Shown here piece after piece: positions 47,308 to 60,400 of a stretch of DNA of 64,000 nucleotides (the first letter of the stretch is position 1; the number at the start of each line of letters is the position of its first letter). Position numbers and translations under genes: made by a program. Source of the DNA: Cunninghamella blakesleeana (lineage: Eukaryota > Mucoromycota > Mucoromycetes > Mucorales > Cunninghamellaceae); contig JAFCIZ010000008.1 of assembly GCA_017871115.1 (NCBI GenBank), forward strand, positions 1,116,001 through 1,180,000. The letters are read 5' to 3'. The notes beneath the pieces are model-generated. The model ran no database searches, was not told the DNA's origin, and saw nothing but the letters and a program-made list of their open reading frames with translations.

Positions 47308-48809
47308 TATACATATATTTTATTTTTATTCATAAAGTCTTTATTCCTTGATAGATTCAAGCTAATTCTTTACTAACATTCTTTTATTCTATTTTCTTTT
47401 TGGCATACTATATTCTTTTTTTACTTTTACTTTTTTATTTGTATTATTCCCTTTTGTAATGTCAATGTAAGCTTTTTTTTTTTTTTTTTTTTTCTCGAAT
47501 CCTTTAGTATTTTAAAAGAAAAAAAGAAAAATCTATAATATACATATATTTATTATTTTATTTGATTTTACTTGATTTTTTATTTAATTTTTTCTTTGCC
47601 TATTACATTTTACTCTAACTTATTATTATTATTATTATCATACTCTCGTTTATAGATAACATTATTATTTTTTTAAAATAACCATTCTAATATAATAAAT
47701 AGTTTTATTTTTCTATTTTTAAAATAAACAGTTCAATAAACTGACTTTTAATTATAATGGCCATTCCTCTTCTAGTTGCCGTTCCACAAAACGTATCAAT
47801 AGCAATAATAAAAAAGTTTTTTATTTAATAAAATTAATCAACTATAATGTAAATGGTTTCTTCAAATTTTTTTTATATTTATTATTATAAATAATTTTGT
47901 TATATTCTTATCCTCACTATAATTCATTAAACTTGGATATTTTTCGAACCTTATCGAAGAAAGTGAAAGTTAATAGATCTGAGTTTAAAACAACTATCCC
48001 TTATATTTTTGTCACAATTCCTAAAAAATCATTGTCAAAATATGATTACAAAAAAGAGAAAGAAAGAAAGGAAGAGAAAATGAGCGAAAGAAAAATAAAG
48101 AATGTATTCATTTTTTTTGGTCGATCCTATTAAAAAAAAGTAACTATAATCATTTATATAAGTGACCAAGCAAAAGATATTTTTTTAGTATTATATCGGC
48201 TATTAACCATATTAAAATGAGTATTAATATACATTTATTAAGATACATTATTAATTTTAAAAATAGAAAGGTCAAAGCACATTGCATGAAAACAAGTTAT
48301 TTTATATTTTTTAATAAGATGTATCTATTGCTAATATACAATAACACATGATACAAAAATTGGGAGAAAATCATTTTTTCATTATTTTAATAATTAAAAT
48401 ATTTTATTGTTTTCTTTTATATATATTTAAAATGCTGAAAAAAAATCACTTCTCCTATTTTATATATATATATATATATTATATTAGATCATTATTATAT
48501 TATCATTTCTATTATTATTGCAATTATTATTTTTTGTTCATATATTCGTAGATCAATTTTGAGGTGGTAAGCACCTGATTTTTCATATTTTTAATTTTTT
48601 CCAACTCCACTAGTTTTTTTTTAAAATAAAAAAATTTATTTGTACCCTTTTTTTTTTCGCTCTCTTTTTTTCCCTTTTCCTTTTCATACTTATTATCACT
48701 TATTACATACTATCTCTTTATATATATTGTATATATTATATATATATATGTATATATATAATATAATCAATATATACTGTGTACTACTTTATAATACTTA
48801 TACACATAT
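47308..48809. other. Long intergenic region
   Basis: About 1.5 kb of AT-rich DNA. The 78-codon open frame at 47897-48133 lacks codon structure and is rejected. The T-rich stretch and the TA runs (48712-48770) before the next gene look like its promoter. Confidence 0.5.
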
Positions 48810-50329
48810 ATGACTTTACTTTTAACAAGAACGTGTCAGCATGCATTATTGGTAGCTATTGAAGAAGGTAAAAACAACAACAATTAGTTTACCTGATAAA
48901 GATGATATATATATTTAAATACGTATGGATTTATAAATATATTATACTTATATATCACTATTATTATTATTATTTAGGTTCAGGTTTTCCATCTTTTGGT
49001 GATCGTGATGTATTTGTTCATAGTAAATTAGATCTCAAGTTTCCACCACCAGTAGAGGATCTTATACCACCTAAAACACTTATCACCACTTTACCAACCA
49101 CATTAGTTCCTAATCCACAATGGAGAACTACTTTGGCTTATTTCATATCCACCAAATTATTAAGACAGTTGACTAGAAATCATGCACAAGTATCATTGCA
49201 AATAGAAACCGTATCAGTAGAAGGGGAAAGTGAAATGATTGGCAGTATTCAATTGGATGTAGTGAAAGCAAGAGCTATTTATATGAAACATGGAAATAAA
49301 CCTTTTAATGTGATTAAAGATTATGTTGTGGATAAAGGGAATTGGAAACCGTTTGGAAAAGAAGGGCGATTTAAATTGAAAGCTGGGTTATTTATTGTCG
49401 ATATGCCACCACCTGCTGATCAACGTCACAAGGCTGTTGCTACACCTTTAAGACAGCCTCTAGATGAAGAGTTAGGTCTTGAATTAGGTTCAGCTGATAT
49501 GAGTCAATTTTTAACTAGCTCTTCCTCACAAGATAATGATGAAGAGGATGAAATGGATGAAATGGATCACTTAATGACGTCGTCATCATCAGCAACAACG
49601 ACAACAACTAGTCATCCTTCTACCTTTCATTCTTCGTCTTCCTATAATCATCAACATCACCAGCCTACTACAACAAATCATTCTTATCCTCATAGAAATT
49701 ATAGGTCAATATCTGCATCAACACCTTCCTCATCCACTACTACCTCAACTACCACTGGTACCTCCATAACTACCTTCTCACACCCATCCATTACCAAGAC
49801 CAATAAAAACAATACCACATTTTTACAAATAGGGAATGGTGATGCACAGTATACATTTGTATTAAGAATCGTCGAAGCAAGATCCTTATTATCTTTATTA
49901 CCTGATATACGATCCACCTCTACACGATCTTATATTCATTATTCTTTTGCAGATTGGAAAATTGAACATAATATTATTTATAAAGATCATACATGGCAAG
50001 TGATTGATCCACCAATGTGCTTATTATTATGTGGGCATTTGCAGGATATTCAACAATGGTTAAGCAATATAGGACAAGTGGAAGTTTGTTTAGTTATTAA
50101 AGATTTACAAAGAGAACAAGAACAAACTGTTGGAAAAGCAATGATTAAATTAAAAGGATGGCGACCTATAGGGATAGAGCAATCTTCTTTTCCTGTTCAC
50201 GATCGAACAAATCGTTTACGTATTGATCAACCTTATCAATTTGCAAGAGTCACTGTTCAACTTGGTTTAACCGAAGGTTGGGAAAAAGAAAATAAACAGT
50301 ATGTAAGACCTTCTCATAATATAGGTTAA
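48810..50329 (+). CDS. CEP120-like C2-domain protein
   Basis: Two exons, 48810-48867 and 48978-50329, give 469 aa. The N-terminal domain (ALLVAIEEGSGFPSFGDRDV, WRTTLAYFISTKLLRQLTRN, IGSIQLDVVKAR) resembles the first C2 domain of CEP120. After a Ser/Thr/Asp/His-rich linker, a second domain (YTFVLRIVEARSLLSLLPD, YIHYSFADWKIEHNIIYKD, TVGKAMIKLKGWRPIG) resembles the CEP120/DUF3668 C2. In animals CEP120 controls centriole elongation, but Mucorales have no centrioles or flagella, so any role here must differ. The typical C-terminal coiled coil of CEP120 is absent. The assignment comes from visual likeness and is moderate; another C2 family is possible. Confidence 0.55.
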
Positions 50330-51416
50330 CAAGCAAAAAAAAAAAAAAACAACAAAAAAAAATAACGTTCTGTATTATTGTTTCTTTATATATATTTATA
50401 TATTATAATCCTATCATTATTATGATACTTTATTTTATTTTATTTTTTATATCATTTTCCTTTTTCTTTTTACAATTTTATTATTATACTTTATTATTAT
50501 TTATTATTTATTAGAATTCATGTTTTTTTTTTTAAAAAAAAAAAAATGAAGTATTCGTTTTTTAGGTATGATCACATTTTAAACCTATTTTATACATATT
50601 TCCCATCCTTTCCTTTCTTTTTTTTATATAAATATATATATATATATAGTTTTTTCTCTTTTTTAGTATAATTATTATTATTATTATTATTACCGTATAT
50701 TCATTATCATTCTTTATTATTTCTCTTTCTCTCTTTTTTTCTCTTATTATCATATAAATTCATTGATCTAATGTATTGTATAAATAAATAAATAAATAAA
50801 CAAATCAATATATATATATACACATATAAAATTCTCAATTATATATAGAGTTCTTTATATTAATTGGAAAAAAAGTTAAGCCATGAAAAATATGAAAAAG
50901 AAAAAAAAAAGTTTCGGTAAAACAATTTTGTTAAAGAATTTTGCTATACTAAGTGGCTTTATATTTGATCATCATCCTTCTTTTTTAAAAAAAAAGATAA
51001 TAACATTTTATTATACTTGTTTTAATTTCAACTTGTATATTAGAAAACCAAACTAATGGATCTTCTTTTTTTGGTCGAAATTAGAAAAATAGAAAAATAG
51101 TTGTAGGAGATAAATATTTATTTACAAGTTTAAATGAAGCCAATCATATGATTTGAAAAAAGTTTTTCTTATCTTTATTTTTTGGGTTCCACACAAATTT
51201 TTTTTTTCTCTTTCTCTCTCTTTTTTTTTCACTCACTTTTGTACACACATACAAAAAAAGAATACAACGTTACACGTTTTTACTACTTTTTATATATATT
51301 CATTATTTGCATAACAATAATAGAAATTCAATTATATAGATAGACAATATATATTTATTTATACACAAATACACATACATACGTATATATACGTGTATAT
51401 ATATAATTTATAAAAA
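50330..51416. other. Intergenic region and promoter of the kinase gene
   Basis: AT-rich DNA with TA, TTA and CT runs. The minus-strand open frame near 50562-50753 is low-complexity and rejected. The immediate upstream region of the kinase (51230-51416) is rich in ACA/TA steps. Confidence 0.5.
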
Positions 51417-54400
51417 ATGGCACATTCCAATAATAGTGCTAACAGTAGCAGGACTAGTAGCCCACCTCACACACCACTTAGTCGATCAAGATCAAATAGT
51501 ATATTGAAAGGAATTATGGATTCACCTGCTTTACATCATTTGCAACAACAGCAAAGTATGCGAAGAGCTGCTACAAGTGATAATATTTTATCTCGTTTAC
51601 CTAGTTTACATCATGACGAATCAAACTTTCACCAACTCTCCGAAATTCACTTTTCAAACAAACCTGAAGACTATACTTTAAAAGAACCGATTGGTAATAC
51701 AATAGCTTTTTTACTCTTTTTTTATACATATATACATACATATGTATATATTAATATATATTAATATATAATATGCAATAGATAGGCTGAATTGATTTAT
51801 TTATTTATATTTTTTATTGTTATTACTATTATTATTGAATAGGGTATGGATCATCAGCTGTAGTGTATGAGGGTATTTATAAACCAACCAATACCAAAGT
51901 TGCCATTAAAGTCATAGATTTAGATATGTTTGAAAGGAATCAAATTGATGAATTAAGGGTAAATATATATATTAATGTTATTAATAGATGAAAATAATAT
52001 ATATATATATATTATTCAAGGAAAGATGAACTAATATATATATACTTTTTTTTTTTATCTATTTTTTATTTTTTATTTTATCTAGAGGGAAACGGCATTA
52101 ATGGCATTATCTAAGCATCCTAATGTCTTAAGAGTATATGGATCCTACGTAATTGGTAGTAAATTACATATTATAACACCTTATCTTTCTGGAGGATCAT
52201 GCCTTGACATTATAAAAACGGCTTATCCCGATGGATTTGATGAAATAAGTATTGCTACCATTTTAAAACAAGCCTTGGAAGGATTACTTTATATACATAA
52301 GAATGGTCATATTCATAGAGATGTCAAGGCTGGGAATTTATTAATGGATGAATATGGTGGTGTTCAATTGGCTGATTTTGGTGTGTCAAGTTCTTTAACT
52401 GAAAATAATGAAGTTCGAAAAACCTTTGTTGGCACTGTAATATTAATTAAAATAGTATAATAATAGTAATTGAAAATAATAATAATAATGAATATTTATT
52501 TCTTTCTTATTTCATACATATATATATATATATATTAAATAGCCTTGTTGGATGGCACCCGAAGTAATGGAACAAAATGGCTATGATTATAAAGCTGATA
52601 TATGGAGTTTCGGGATTACAACAATTGAACTTGCTACTGGCCATGCTCCTTTTGCAAAATACCCGCCTATGAAAGTTTTAATGATGACTTTATCACATGA
52701 TCCTCCTACTCTAAATCGGGAAACTGCCAAACATAAATTTTCTAAATTAATCAAAGATATGGTTGATTGCTGTTTACAAAAAGATCCAAAGAAAAGGTAG
52801 ATTTTATTCATTATTTTGATATATACATATATATTCCTTATATGTTTATGTAATTGTACCCTTATTCAACTTATATGCTTTGTTTTTTATTATCTGTATT
52901 TTTTTATATAGACCTACAGCAGATAAATTATTACAACATCCATTTTTTAAACAAGCCAAGAAAAAAGAATTCCTAGTTAAGAATATATTATCACATGTAC
53001 CCAACTTAGACAATCGAACTCATAAAAAAATTCCACATAAACATATTACCTTTGAATCAACCGATCAATGGGATTTTGATGATACCTCTAATAATAATAA
53101 TAAAAGCAGCAACAATAGTAATGAAGATGATAAACAACAAAAATTACAATCTACCTTACCAACCGCAGTTGTAACTAATAACAATGGAAATAGTACGCCA
53201 CCTACAGTAAAAAAGCATATATCTTTTGGTGATGTCGTGATTAAAAATACCAATATATCTACACCTAAAACTATCAGTAATAGACCTTCTTTAAATATTG
53301 AAATTTCTTCTCCATCAAAACCAACGTCTCCCGATATTATGTTACCTACACCCCAACAGCAGCAGCCAAAAAAATCTAGATTTGTTGTCAGTGATAATCA
53401 AGGTGATCAACTGAGTACCACTCATTCTCAACGTTCCATTTCTTCTCTACATGATTTACATACCCCTCAGCTATCAGATGATTTGTTTCATGCTACCACA
53501 CCTATTTCAGCATCATCAGAAAAAGAACTACCTAGCGGTCTTGGTGTTGGTTTAGGTATCTCTAATCATGGTACACCATCCTCATCAATACCAACATCTC
53601 CTGCTATTTTTTCATGTCAAGAGGTGAAAAAAGGTCGGTTTAGCGTCAATCAAACACCTTTACGTACTGTTTCAAATGGGACACCTACTTTAGATAATAC
53701 CCATAATGTCGATGCAACTTATCTTGGTATTACTTTGGCTCCTGAATTACAAGATTATAAATCTACACCTGTTAGTCGAATAGGCAGTAATGATAGCTTA
53801 AGAAAGTCTAGATTTGCTATTCAGCATTCACCTATGCTTCCTTCTCCTCTTCCTCCTACTTCCAATCCTACTTTAGAAAAATCAATGGAAAGTACTTCTA
53901 TGCATTCTTCTTCAACCCCAAATGGTGGTAATAGCCTTTCAAGGAATAATTCTCTTTATAATAAACCTAGTAGATTTTCTGTTGAAAAAGAAGAAAATGT
54001 TTCTACACCAATAACATCTTCATCAAAAAACAATCAACAAAATTATCATACACATGAAATACCTATGTCAAGAGAATCAAGCGTTTTCTCTCAAGATTCG
54101 CCCTATATTCCAGTTAATAGTAGTAGTGTATCGGTGGATGGTGGGGGCGGAGGGCGTAAAAAGGGAAGATTTCAAGTTTCGTCGAATTTAAATGAAATAA
54201 AGATTGGAAAAGAATATAATAATAATACGAATGGATCTTATTATGAATCACCACCACAATCTTCGATTGCCTCTTCTACTTATTCACCCAATTCATCTTT
54301 TTCAAGAGGTCAAGCTACCAAATTATTTGATCCCTCGTTAATTTATGCTCAAGTGGAAACATTATATAAACAAATGGAATCTCAAAGGATTATATTAAAT

Positions 54401-55004
54401 GAATTAATGGCTTCTTTATCGCCTTTACATCAAGCCCAACAGCATACTCAGCCACCTTGTTTACATACATCGACCTCTACTCCTTCTAGATTAAATCATA
54501 TTGATATGAAAATGAATAGCAATGATATTTATGCTAGATCAAGATCTTGTTCACTCAATTCTGAATTTGCTTCTGCTTTGGTAATAACAATAAAATATAA
54601 ATATAAAAGGAATATGATATAAAAATTAGTAAGAAAATACAATTGAACAGCGTTTTTTTATATTTCACTTATTTTTACTTACTATTATTATTAATTTATT
54701 CTATTTATAAATGTAGGATCATCTTCAACATTTACTTTATATATCAACACGTGAAAAAGAAAAGGTGCAAAGAGAAAATGAGTTATTAAGATATGAAATT
54801 GAAAAATTAAGAAAAACAGTACTTGTCAACCAGCAAACTACTGCTTCTACTCATGAGCCTTTGCCATTGAAATCAACAACAATAGGAGGTGAAGAGGATA
54901 ATGAATTATCACCTAATGTAGTAGATCCATTACCACCTTCTGAAGTAATCTGTACAACATGTATCAATAATAATAATAATAACAATAACAACAACAACAA
55001 CAAC

Positions 55005-55057
<53 letters not shown>

Positions 55058-55367
55058 AATAAATATAGATTTAGCGGCATCTCCAATTAATATACTTTCT
55101 CAGGAAAATATCATTCCTATGAAATTAATTCATATACAGCAACAACAGCAAGAAGAACCTACTTCGACCACAACGCAATCCATTAATCCTATCACCACGA
55201 GTAATGATACTAACAATAATGATCACTATAATACTTATACATCACTACCATCATCTTCATCTTCTATATTACCTACTCCATCTAATTCTAACACATGCTC
55301 AAAAATATTTGATGCTCAGGAAGCATCCGTCGATCATCAACGTTCTAGCAATGATGTGAATCATTAA
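51417..55367 (+). CDS. OSR1/SPAK-type Ste20 kinase (GCK-VI) with five RFxV motifs
   Basis: Six exons, 51417-51693, 51843-51958, 52086-52436, 52543-52796, 52912-54580 and 54717-55367, give 1105 aa. The kinase domain (about residues 84-360) is close to human OSR1/[75 protein letters not shown] (Thr equivalent to OSR1 Thr185), [41 protein letters not shown] motif (QWDFDDT) follows. The long Ser/Thr/Asn-rich tail repeats RFx[V/I] five times, in KSRFVV (53378), KGRFSV (53636), KSRFAI (53810), PSRFSV (53972) and KGRFQV (54167), then has a coiled coil ([35 protein letters not shown]) and a poly-Asn run. I see no CCT domain. Likely role: stress or polarity signalling; substrate unknown. Confidence 0.9.
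54965..55056 (+). repeat. Poly-Asn coding microsatellite (AAT/AAC)
   Basis: An AAT/AAC tract encoding about 31 Asn inside the last exon of the kinase gene. It keeps frame, with a mix of AAT and AAC codons. Confidence 0.95.
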
Positions 55368-55606
55368 ATCATACTATATATATATATATATATATTGCTC
55401 TTTTTTCTTACAATAATAATGATAATAATAATAATAGTAATGATAGTAATGTTCCTACACTGTAAATAATATAAATTAATATATATATACATATATATTA
55501 TAATTATCGTTTAAAAAAAAACATTCATTTGTAATTTATAAATATGCAATAAAAATAATATATGAAAATGATGATACTAATTTTAATTCTATTGTTTTAT
55601 TAATTT

Positions 55607-57283
55607 TTATAAGTTTAATTTTTTTTTAATAATATCAATAAAAATATCTTGGAAGTTGGGCACATTTTTAAAACCTATAGAGTTAAAATAAAAAAATAAA
55701 ATAAATAGCAAAAATAATAAAAAAAAATTAATATTAATTGTCCACTACGTATATTATAAGGGAAAGAAATGACTTACTTGGAAAATAATTTACATCCACA
55801 ATAAAATAGGTGTTTGTGTTTGATTCTATAAGTACATCAAATCCAAAAAAGGTCAATCCCTAATAATAATTTTTTTTTTTAAAAAAGGATAGATATATAT
55901 AAGTATGTATTTAAATTAAAATGTAATTTCATAAGATAATGATGATGCATTACCAATTTTTGTTGTAACAAATTGGCTATTTCTTGTAATCTATGATGAT
56001 CTAATTGAGACTCTTTTTTTTCTTGAACTTGTCGATTTTCAAATGATGAAGGGGATATTAATTTATTTAAATGAGGGTCTATTATTTTATCGTGATTGAA
56101 TTGTTTTGGTAAATTCTGACTATCAAAATGAACAGCATCTATAATAAAATAAAATAAAATAAATAAAATATTTTGATAAAAGGGAGATTTGTTGATAAAT
56201 GAAGTAATAGTAATGGTACGTAAATATTATTATTATTATTATTATTACTTACATCCATCTTGGTTCATATTCATAAAAGAAGGTCTTATAGAGGTATAAA
56301 TTTGATGGTCCGCAACATAAACTTTAATAATGATCCCATCATGTTGAATAAATTCTTGTAATAATAAAGGCTCATAGTCTTCATAATGTGTCATCCATTC
56401 TAATTGATTAATGGAAGGAATCAATGTCATTTCATGTGATTTTGTTGAAGAACAAGCTGTTTGGCGTTTGCATATAATCTAAACAAAGAATGATAAAAAA
56501 AATAAAAATAAGAATAGTGTGATAACACTGATAATTAGAAATAAATTAATATCATCATAATAAAAGTAAAGTATATATAACTTACTGGGTAAGTTAATTG
56601 ATGAGAAATATCAGGATATTCTTTAATAGACTGAATAATCTTGTTTTTAGGAAGACTAAATAAAGGATTGGAAGGATTAATACAAGATGATAAATAGTCC
56701 ACCATAGTCAAACGATCTAGTACTTTTTCAACATTGGCCCATTCATCTAGTAATATCATTTTTGGATTTAATTGACAGTATTCCTATGTATGATAACAAT
56801 AGCAAATAGATAAATATAAAAAATAAAAAGCATTGGTTATGGTAATCGTCCTTCCTTTTAATAGATAAATATGCATATATATAATATTAAACTTACATGC
56901 ATATATACATATATACATATACAAAAACACATTCTACTTTACCACAAAATTATCATATTCTAGTTTTGCTTCCATATCACCTTGTTTCATTTTTCCTACT
57001 ACATCGGTTAATTTATGTACAATAATATCAACGGGGATCTGATCTTTAAACGATTGGCTAGGATCCATATGGATTATTTGTAAACCTTGTTGCCTATTTT
57101 TATTAATAGTAATATATATATATATATATATTGGTTACAACTGACTTTTTTATTTTTGTGTTGAAAATAATAATAATAATTGTTGTATGTAGGCTAATGG
57201 ACTTACAAAGCACATTCTTCAATGCCAATAAATCCAGAACGTTCTATTTTTTTCTTTTTAAATACTAATCCAACTGTTTTCAT
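55607..57283 (-). CDS. ITPK1: Inositol-tetrakisphosphate 1-kinase (ITPK1 family)
   Basis: Seven exons on minus, 57207-57283, 56943-57093, 56586-56783, 56253-56478, 55954-56138, 55778-55859 and 55607-55674, give 328 aa. ITPK1 is an ATP-grasp kinase that phosphorylates inositol phosphates (Ins(3,4,5,6)P4, Ins(1,3,4)P3 and, in some organisms, InsP6). Motifs are VGLVFKKKKIERSGF at the N-terminus, DVIVHKLTD-like VDIIVHKLTDV, LDRLTMVDYLSSC, LLLQEFIQHDGIIIKVYVAD, and the ATP-grasp end GFDVLIES...FIVDVNYFPSFKNVPNFQ. The metal-binding Asp and Asn (VDVNYFP) and the Lys/Gln of the ATP pocket are present. Seven exons join in phase. Length matches animal and plant ITPK1 (about 320-415). It is absent from well-studied yeasts but known in some early-diverging fungi. 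Confidence 0.93.
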
Positions 57284-57580
57284 GAAAAATATGATTCTAT
57301 TATTTTCTTTTATTTTTAAAAGGTATAGGAGGAGAGACAAAAAAAAAAAAGAAAAGGAGTTTTAAAAAGCTCTATCGCCAAGGCCAACATCCATAAGTAA
57401 AATCCTGTGTGATATTTCCATTTAAATTAAGATAAAAAGAAAAATTGCACAAAATTTGACGTTTTTTAACGAAAAATTGTTTAAAAGATTTGAAAATATT
57501 ATAATATTTTGTCATTGTACATCACAGTGTACTTATTTTTTGTTTAAAACTCGATGTAACTTGTTTACTATTTTTTTTTC

Positions 57581-57611
<31 letters not shown>

Positions 57612-58375
57612 TTTAAAAATAGTGAATATTATTGGTAGGGGACAAGCATCAGTATGTTTATAGTGAAGAATATAATGAATAAAACGCCACTAGAGTAATA
57701 AAATTGATAGATAAATCAAATATAGATATTTGTTATACTGAAAACCTAGTAGAGTGATTTTAAACTCTATTAAATCTATAACTATATCCTTCAAAAAAAC
57801 CATAAATATCCTATCATTCTCAGAGAAAAGAATGAAAATGAAAGTACTCTCAAGATTAAAAATGATGAAAACAAACATTATACATGTAAAAATTTATTTA
57901 TTTACTTATCTTTTAATAGTAAGCATATTTAATATTGATATTAATCTTTCTATTATCAAATAATTCAAGTACCTTAGGCTTCACAAATTAGTAATTTTCA
58001 GACATAAATTTTATTCAATCAAAAAATAGAATAAAATAGATTTACCATTAAATTTTTCAAAATAACCTTACATGATATTTAGTATTTTATGGACATATTT
58101 AGATTTAGTTTCATACGTTAGTTCACCGTTTAGATCAATAAATAAAAATACTATATTTAAAATTTGAAGAAGTTATGTTTGATTCGATGTTGAAAAAAAA
58201 AGGAACTAGTTGAATACATTAATTTTTTAAAAATTTAGATATTATCCCTTACCTAATAATATTTTATCTGCTTCTATTATAACTTAGTAGTGCTATGTAG
58301 ATTTTCAGTTGACATAATTTTTTTGAATTGAACAGCGAGCAATTAAAGTTATTTTTGGAATAAGCATGAGGGTTT
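57284..58375. other. Intergenic region
   Basis: Promoter side of ITPK1 and AT-rich DNA. The short open frames on both strands (57690-57963) overlap one another and look random. Confidence 0.5.
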
Positions 58376-58580
58376 CAGTGAGTACCAATTCTTGTTTTAC
58401 AAGTAAAACGACTTAATATACAGAGTAGAAATAAATAAAATATAATAGAATAAAAAGCGATTACAAAGTAGATAAGTTTAATAATTATTTTATAGTTAAT
58501 ATTTGTTAAAAAATTTTGACAATTTAGAAGAAAGAAAAAAATGAAAATAGCTCTTTAATTTTTTAAAAAATTATAAGAAT
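58376..58580 (-). repeat. Inverted copy of the dispersed repeat family
   Basis: The reverse complement carries the 41-bp motif (58376-58416; on minus TTAAGTCGTTTTACTTGTAA then AACAAGAATTGGTACTCACTG) and, further on, TTTTTCTTTCTTCTAAATTGTCAA, both landmarks of module 2 in the 7-10 kb cluster. The order of the two landmarks fits an inverted, shortened copy with the AT middle partly deleted. Confidence 0.75.
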
Positions 58581-58659
58581 GAAATGAGAAATATATACCT
58601 TAGTGTCATCACACTAGCATTATAGCGTCGGTGTCATGGCGCCAGTAAAACTACACTAG

Positions 58660-58682
58660 CCCCCCCCCCCCCACACACACAC
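58660..58682 (+). repeat. Poly-C run with CA repeat
   Basis: Thirteen C residues followed by a CA dinucleotide run. It is exceptional in DNA this AT-rich. Confidence 0.95.
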
Positions 58683-59288
58683 AAAAAAAAGAGGCAAATG
58701 GCATCATTGCTGACAGCAGTTTAAAAATTAACTTTTACTGATATACTTATGGCATCTATATGGATTTTGATCTGTTTAGTTTTCTAAATATTGCTTCAAT
58801 GAGATGTATCTGTTTTTGCATTTAATTGAACTATACTATTTGATAGCTTAGTAGATTTTTTTTCACTATAAACTTCTTCATAAAACACACAGATAACTTG
58901 TTCTCCACTAGATTCATTCATTATCTTATAAAAGGAAAATAAAGAATTGAATATAAAACAAATGCACACTAAAGGTATAATAGCAAAAAACGATGCTTAT
59001 TCTATTTTTATTTTTTATTTTTTATTTTTTATTGCTTTAATCTTATTAAAATGAATTATTGTCTAAAAAAAATTCAAGTTATTCAAATATATATAAACTA
59101 AAAAATAAAAAAGAAGTAAAAAAAAATGATTGATTAAATAAAACTTAGTTGATTATATGAATTTATGTGTAAATTTTTTCGTTTTGTCTAAATTTAAGTA
59201 GAAATATTTTATTTATTATAAAAAGAATAAGAATAGTATAAAAATCTAGTACTTTTATTTATTTTACATAATAATAATAACGTATACC
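58683..59288. other. 3' flank of the Efm7 gene
   Basis: AT-rich DNA downstream of a minus-strand gene. No gene seen. Confidence 0.5.
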
Positions 59289-60400
59289 CTAAGGTAACCA
59301 TAATTGCCATCCATGAATAGTAGAACGGACTTGTTCATCTCCAGAATCTTCTTCAAACATAACCTTCATTTTTCGTATTAAGAAATGATCAGTTTTAAAT
59401 CCATAACCATAAGTATCACGGTCATCAGGGTCCATATTAGGTAAAACAGGTCGTTGAGCAATATCAAAAAATTCTAAATCTCGATGAGCTAAATGAGGTC
59501 GATGATGTGTATAAAAGACATAAACTCTACCGGTGACTGGGGTTAATAATTCATAGCATGTTCTTAATAATGCATGATGTTGTGAATGATTAAATACTAA
59601 ATCGCTAAGAATAATTACATCGTATGTTGTATGTCCCTTTGGTAATAGTGCTTTTAATGGATCTGTATTAGTTCCCCATATATATCCCTTTTTTTAAAAT
59701 AAAAATATAATTTATGCATGAACATTTAAATGATTATTTCTTATTCTTATTAATTTATATATACATCTTATTATTATTTTACTTGTACTGTAACCAAATC
59801 GGTTGGTAATTTATTTCCTAAATTTTGATCCACGTTGTATTGAATATTATCGATTAATTCATTGTCAGGATAATCGGTGATGACTACTTTGACAGGTTGA
59901 TGTGTAGCTGCTACTAAAGATGGTAAAGCACCTCCAGCGCCTAACTCCAGTACGGTTTTATCTTTTACTAATTCTGGATATTCATCAAATAACGAAGCAA
60001 ATATTTTAGAAGCGTTCCATAAATGGTGTGCCCATAAAGGATGTGATCCAACCAGTCGTATGTTTAATTTTTTCAAGTCTACATAATACAAAATAAAAAA
60101 GAATACACATATATAGAGTTAAAATAATAATAATAATATATGTCTCTATAATAATAACAAAAAGAATTACCACTATCTTTTATTAATTGACTATCACGTT
60201 CATAGGTTTCAAAAGTATTAGGAACTTGAGTTATAGTTTCTTCTTCTTCCTAAAATATCAAAGAATAAAAAAGGAAAGCTTTTTATTTTATTGTATTTGA
60301 ATAAAGTCTTTTTTTATTGTTATTAGCTTTTATTTATCATTTCTTGCTATTTTACCCCGAACAAATCACCAGCAAAACCTTCTTCTTCGTCTGAGGACAT
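59289..60400 (-). CDS. EFM7: eEF1A N-terminal methyltransferase Efm7 (Nnt1)-like
   Basis: Four exons on minus, 60356-60400, 60171-60249, 59783-60078 and 59289-59687, give 272 aa. Efm7 methylates the N-terminal Gly and Lys of eEF1A in the cytosol. The start MSSDEEEGFAGDLFG and TFETYERDSQL resemble the family N-terminus. Then RLVGSHPLWAHHLWNAS, motif I VLELGAGGALPSL (SAM binding), VITDYPDNELIDNI, and VIILSDLVFNHSQHHALL follow. It is a class I SAM fold, length close to yeast Efm7 (261 aa). The first exon is only 45 nt. eEF1B-beta, another eEF1A partner, is also in the window but not adjacent. Confidence 0.92.

Noticed and set aside
47897..48133. 78-codon ORF upstream of the CEP120-like gene
   Set aside because: Lys/Glu-rich end from a purine tract, no homology recognised, no splice context.
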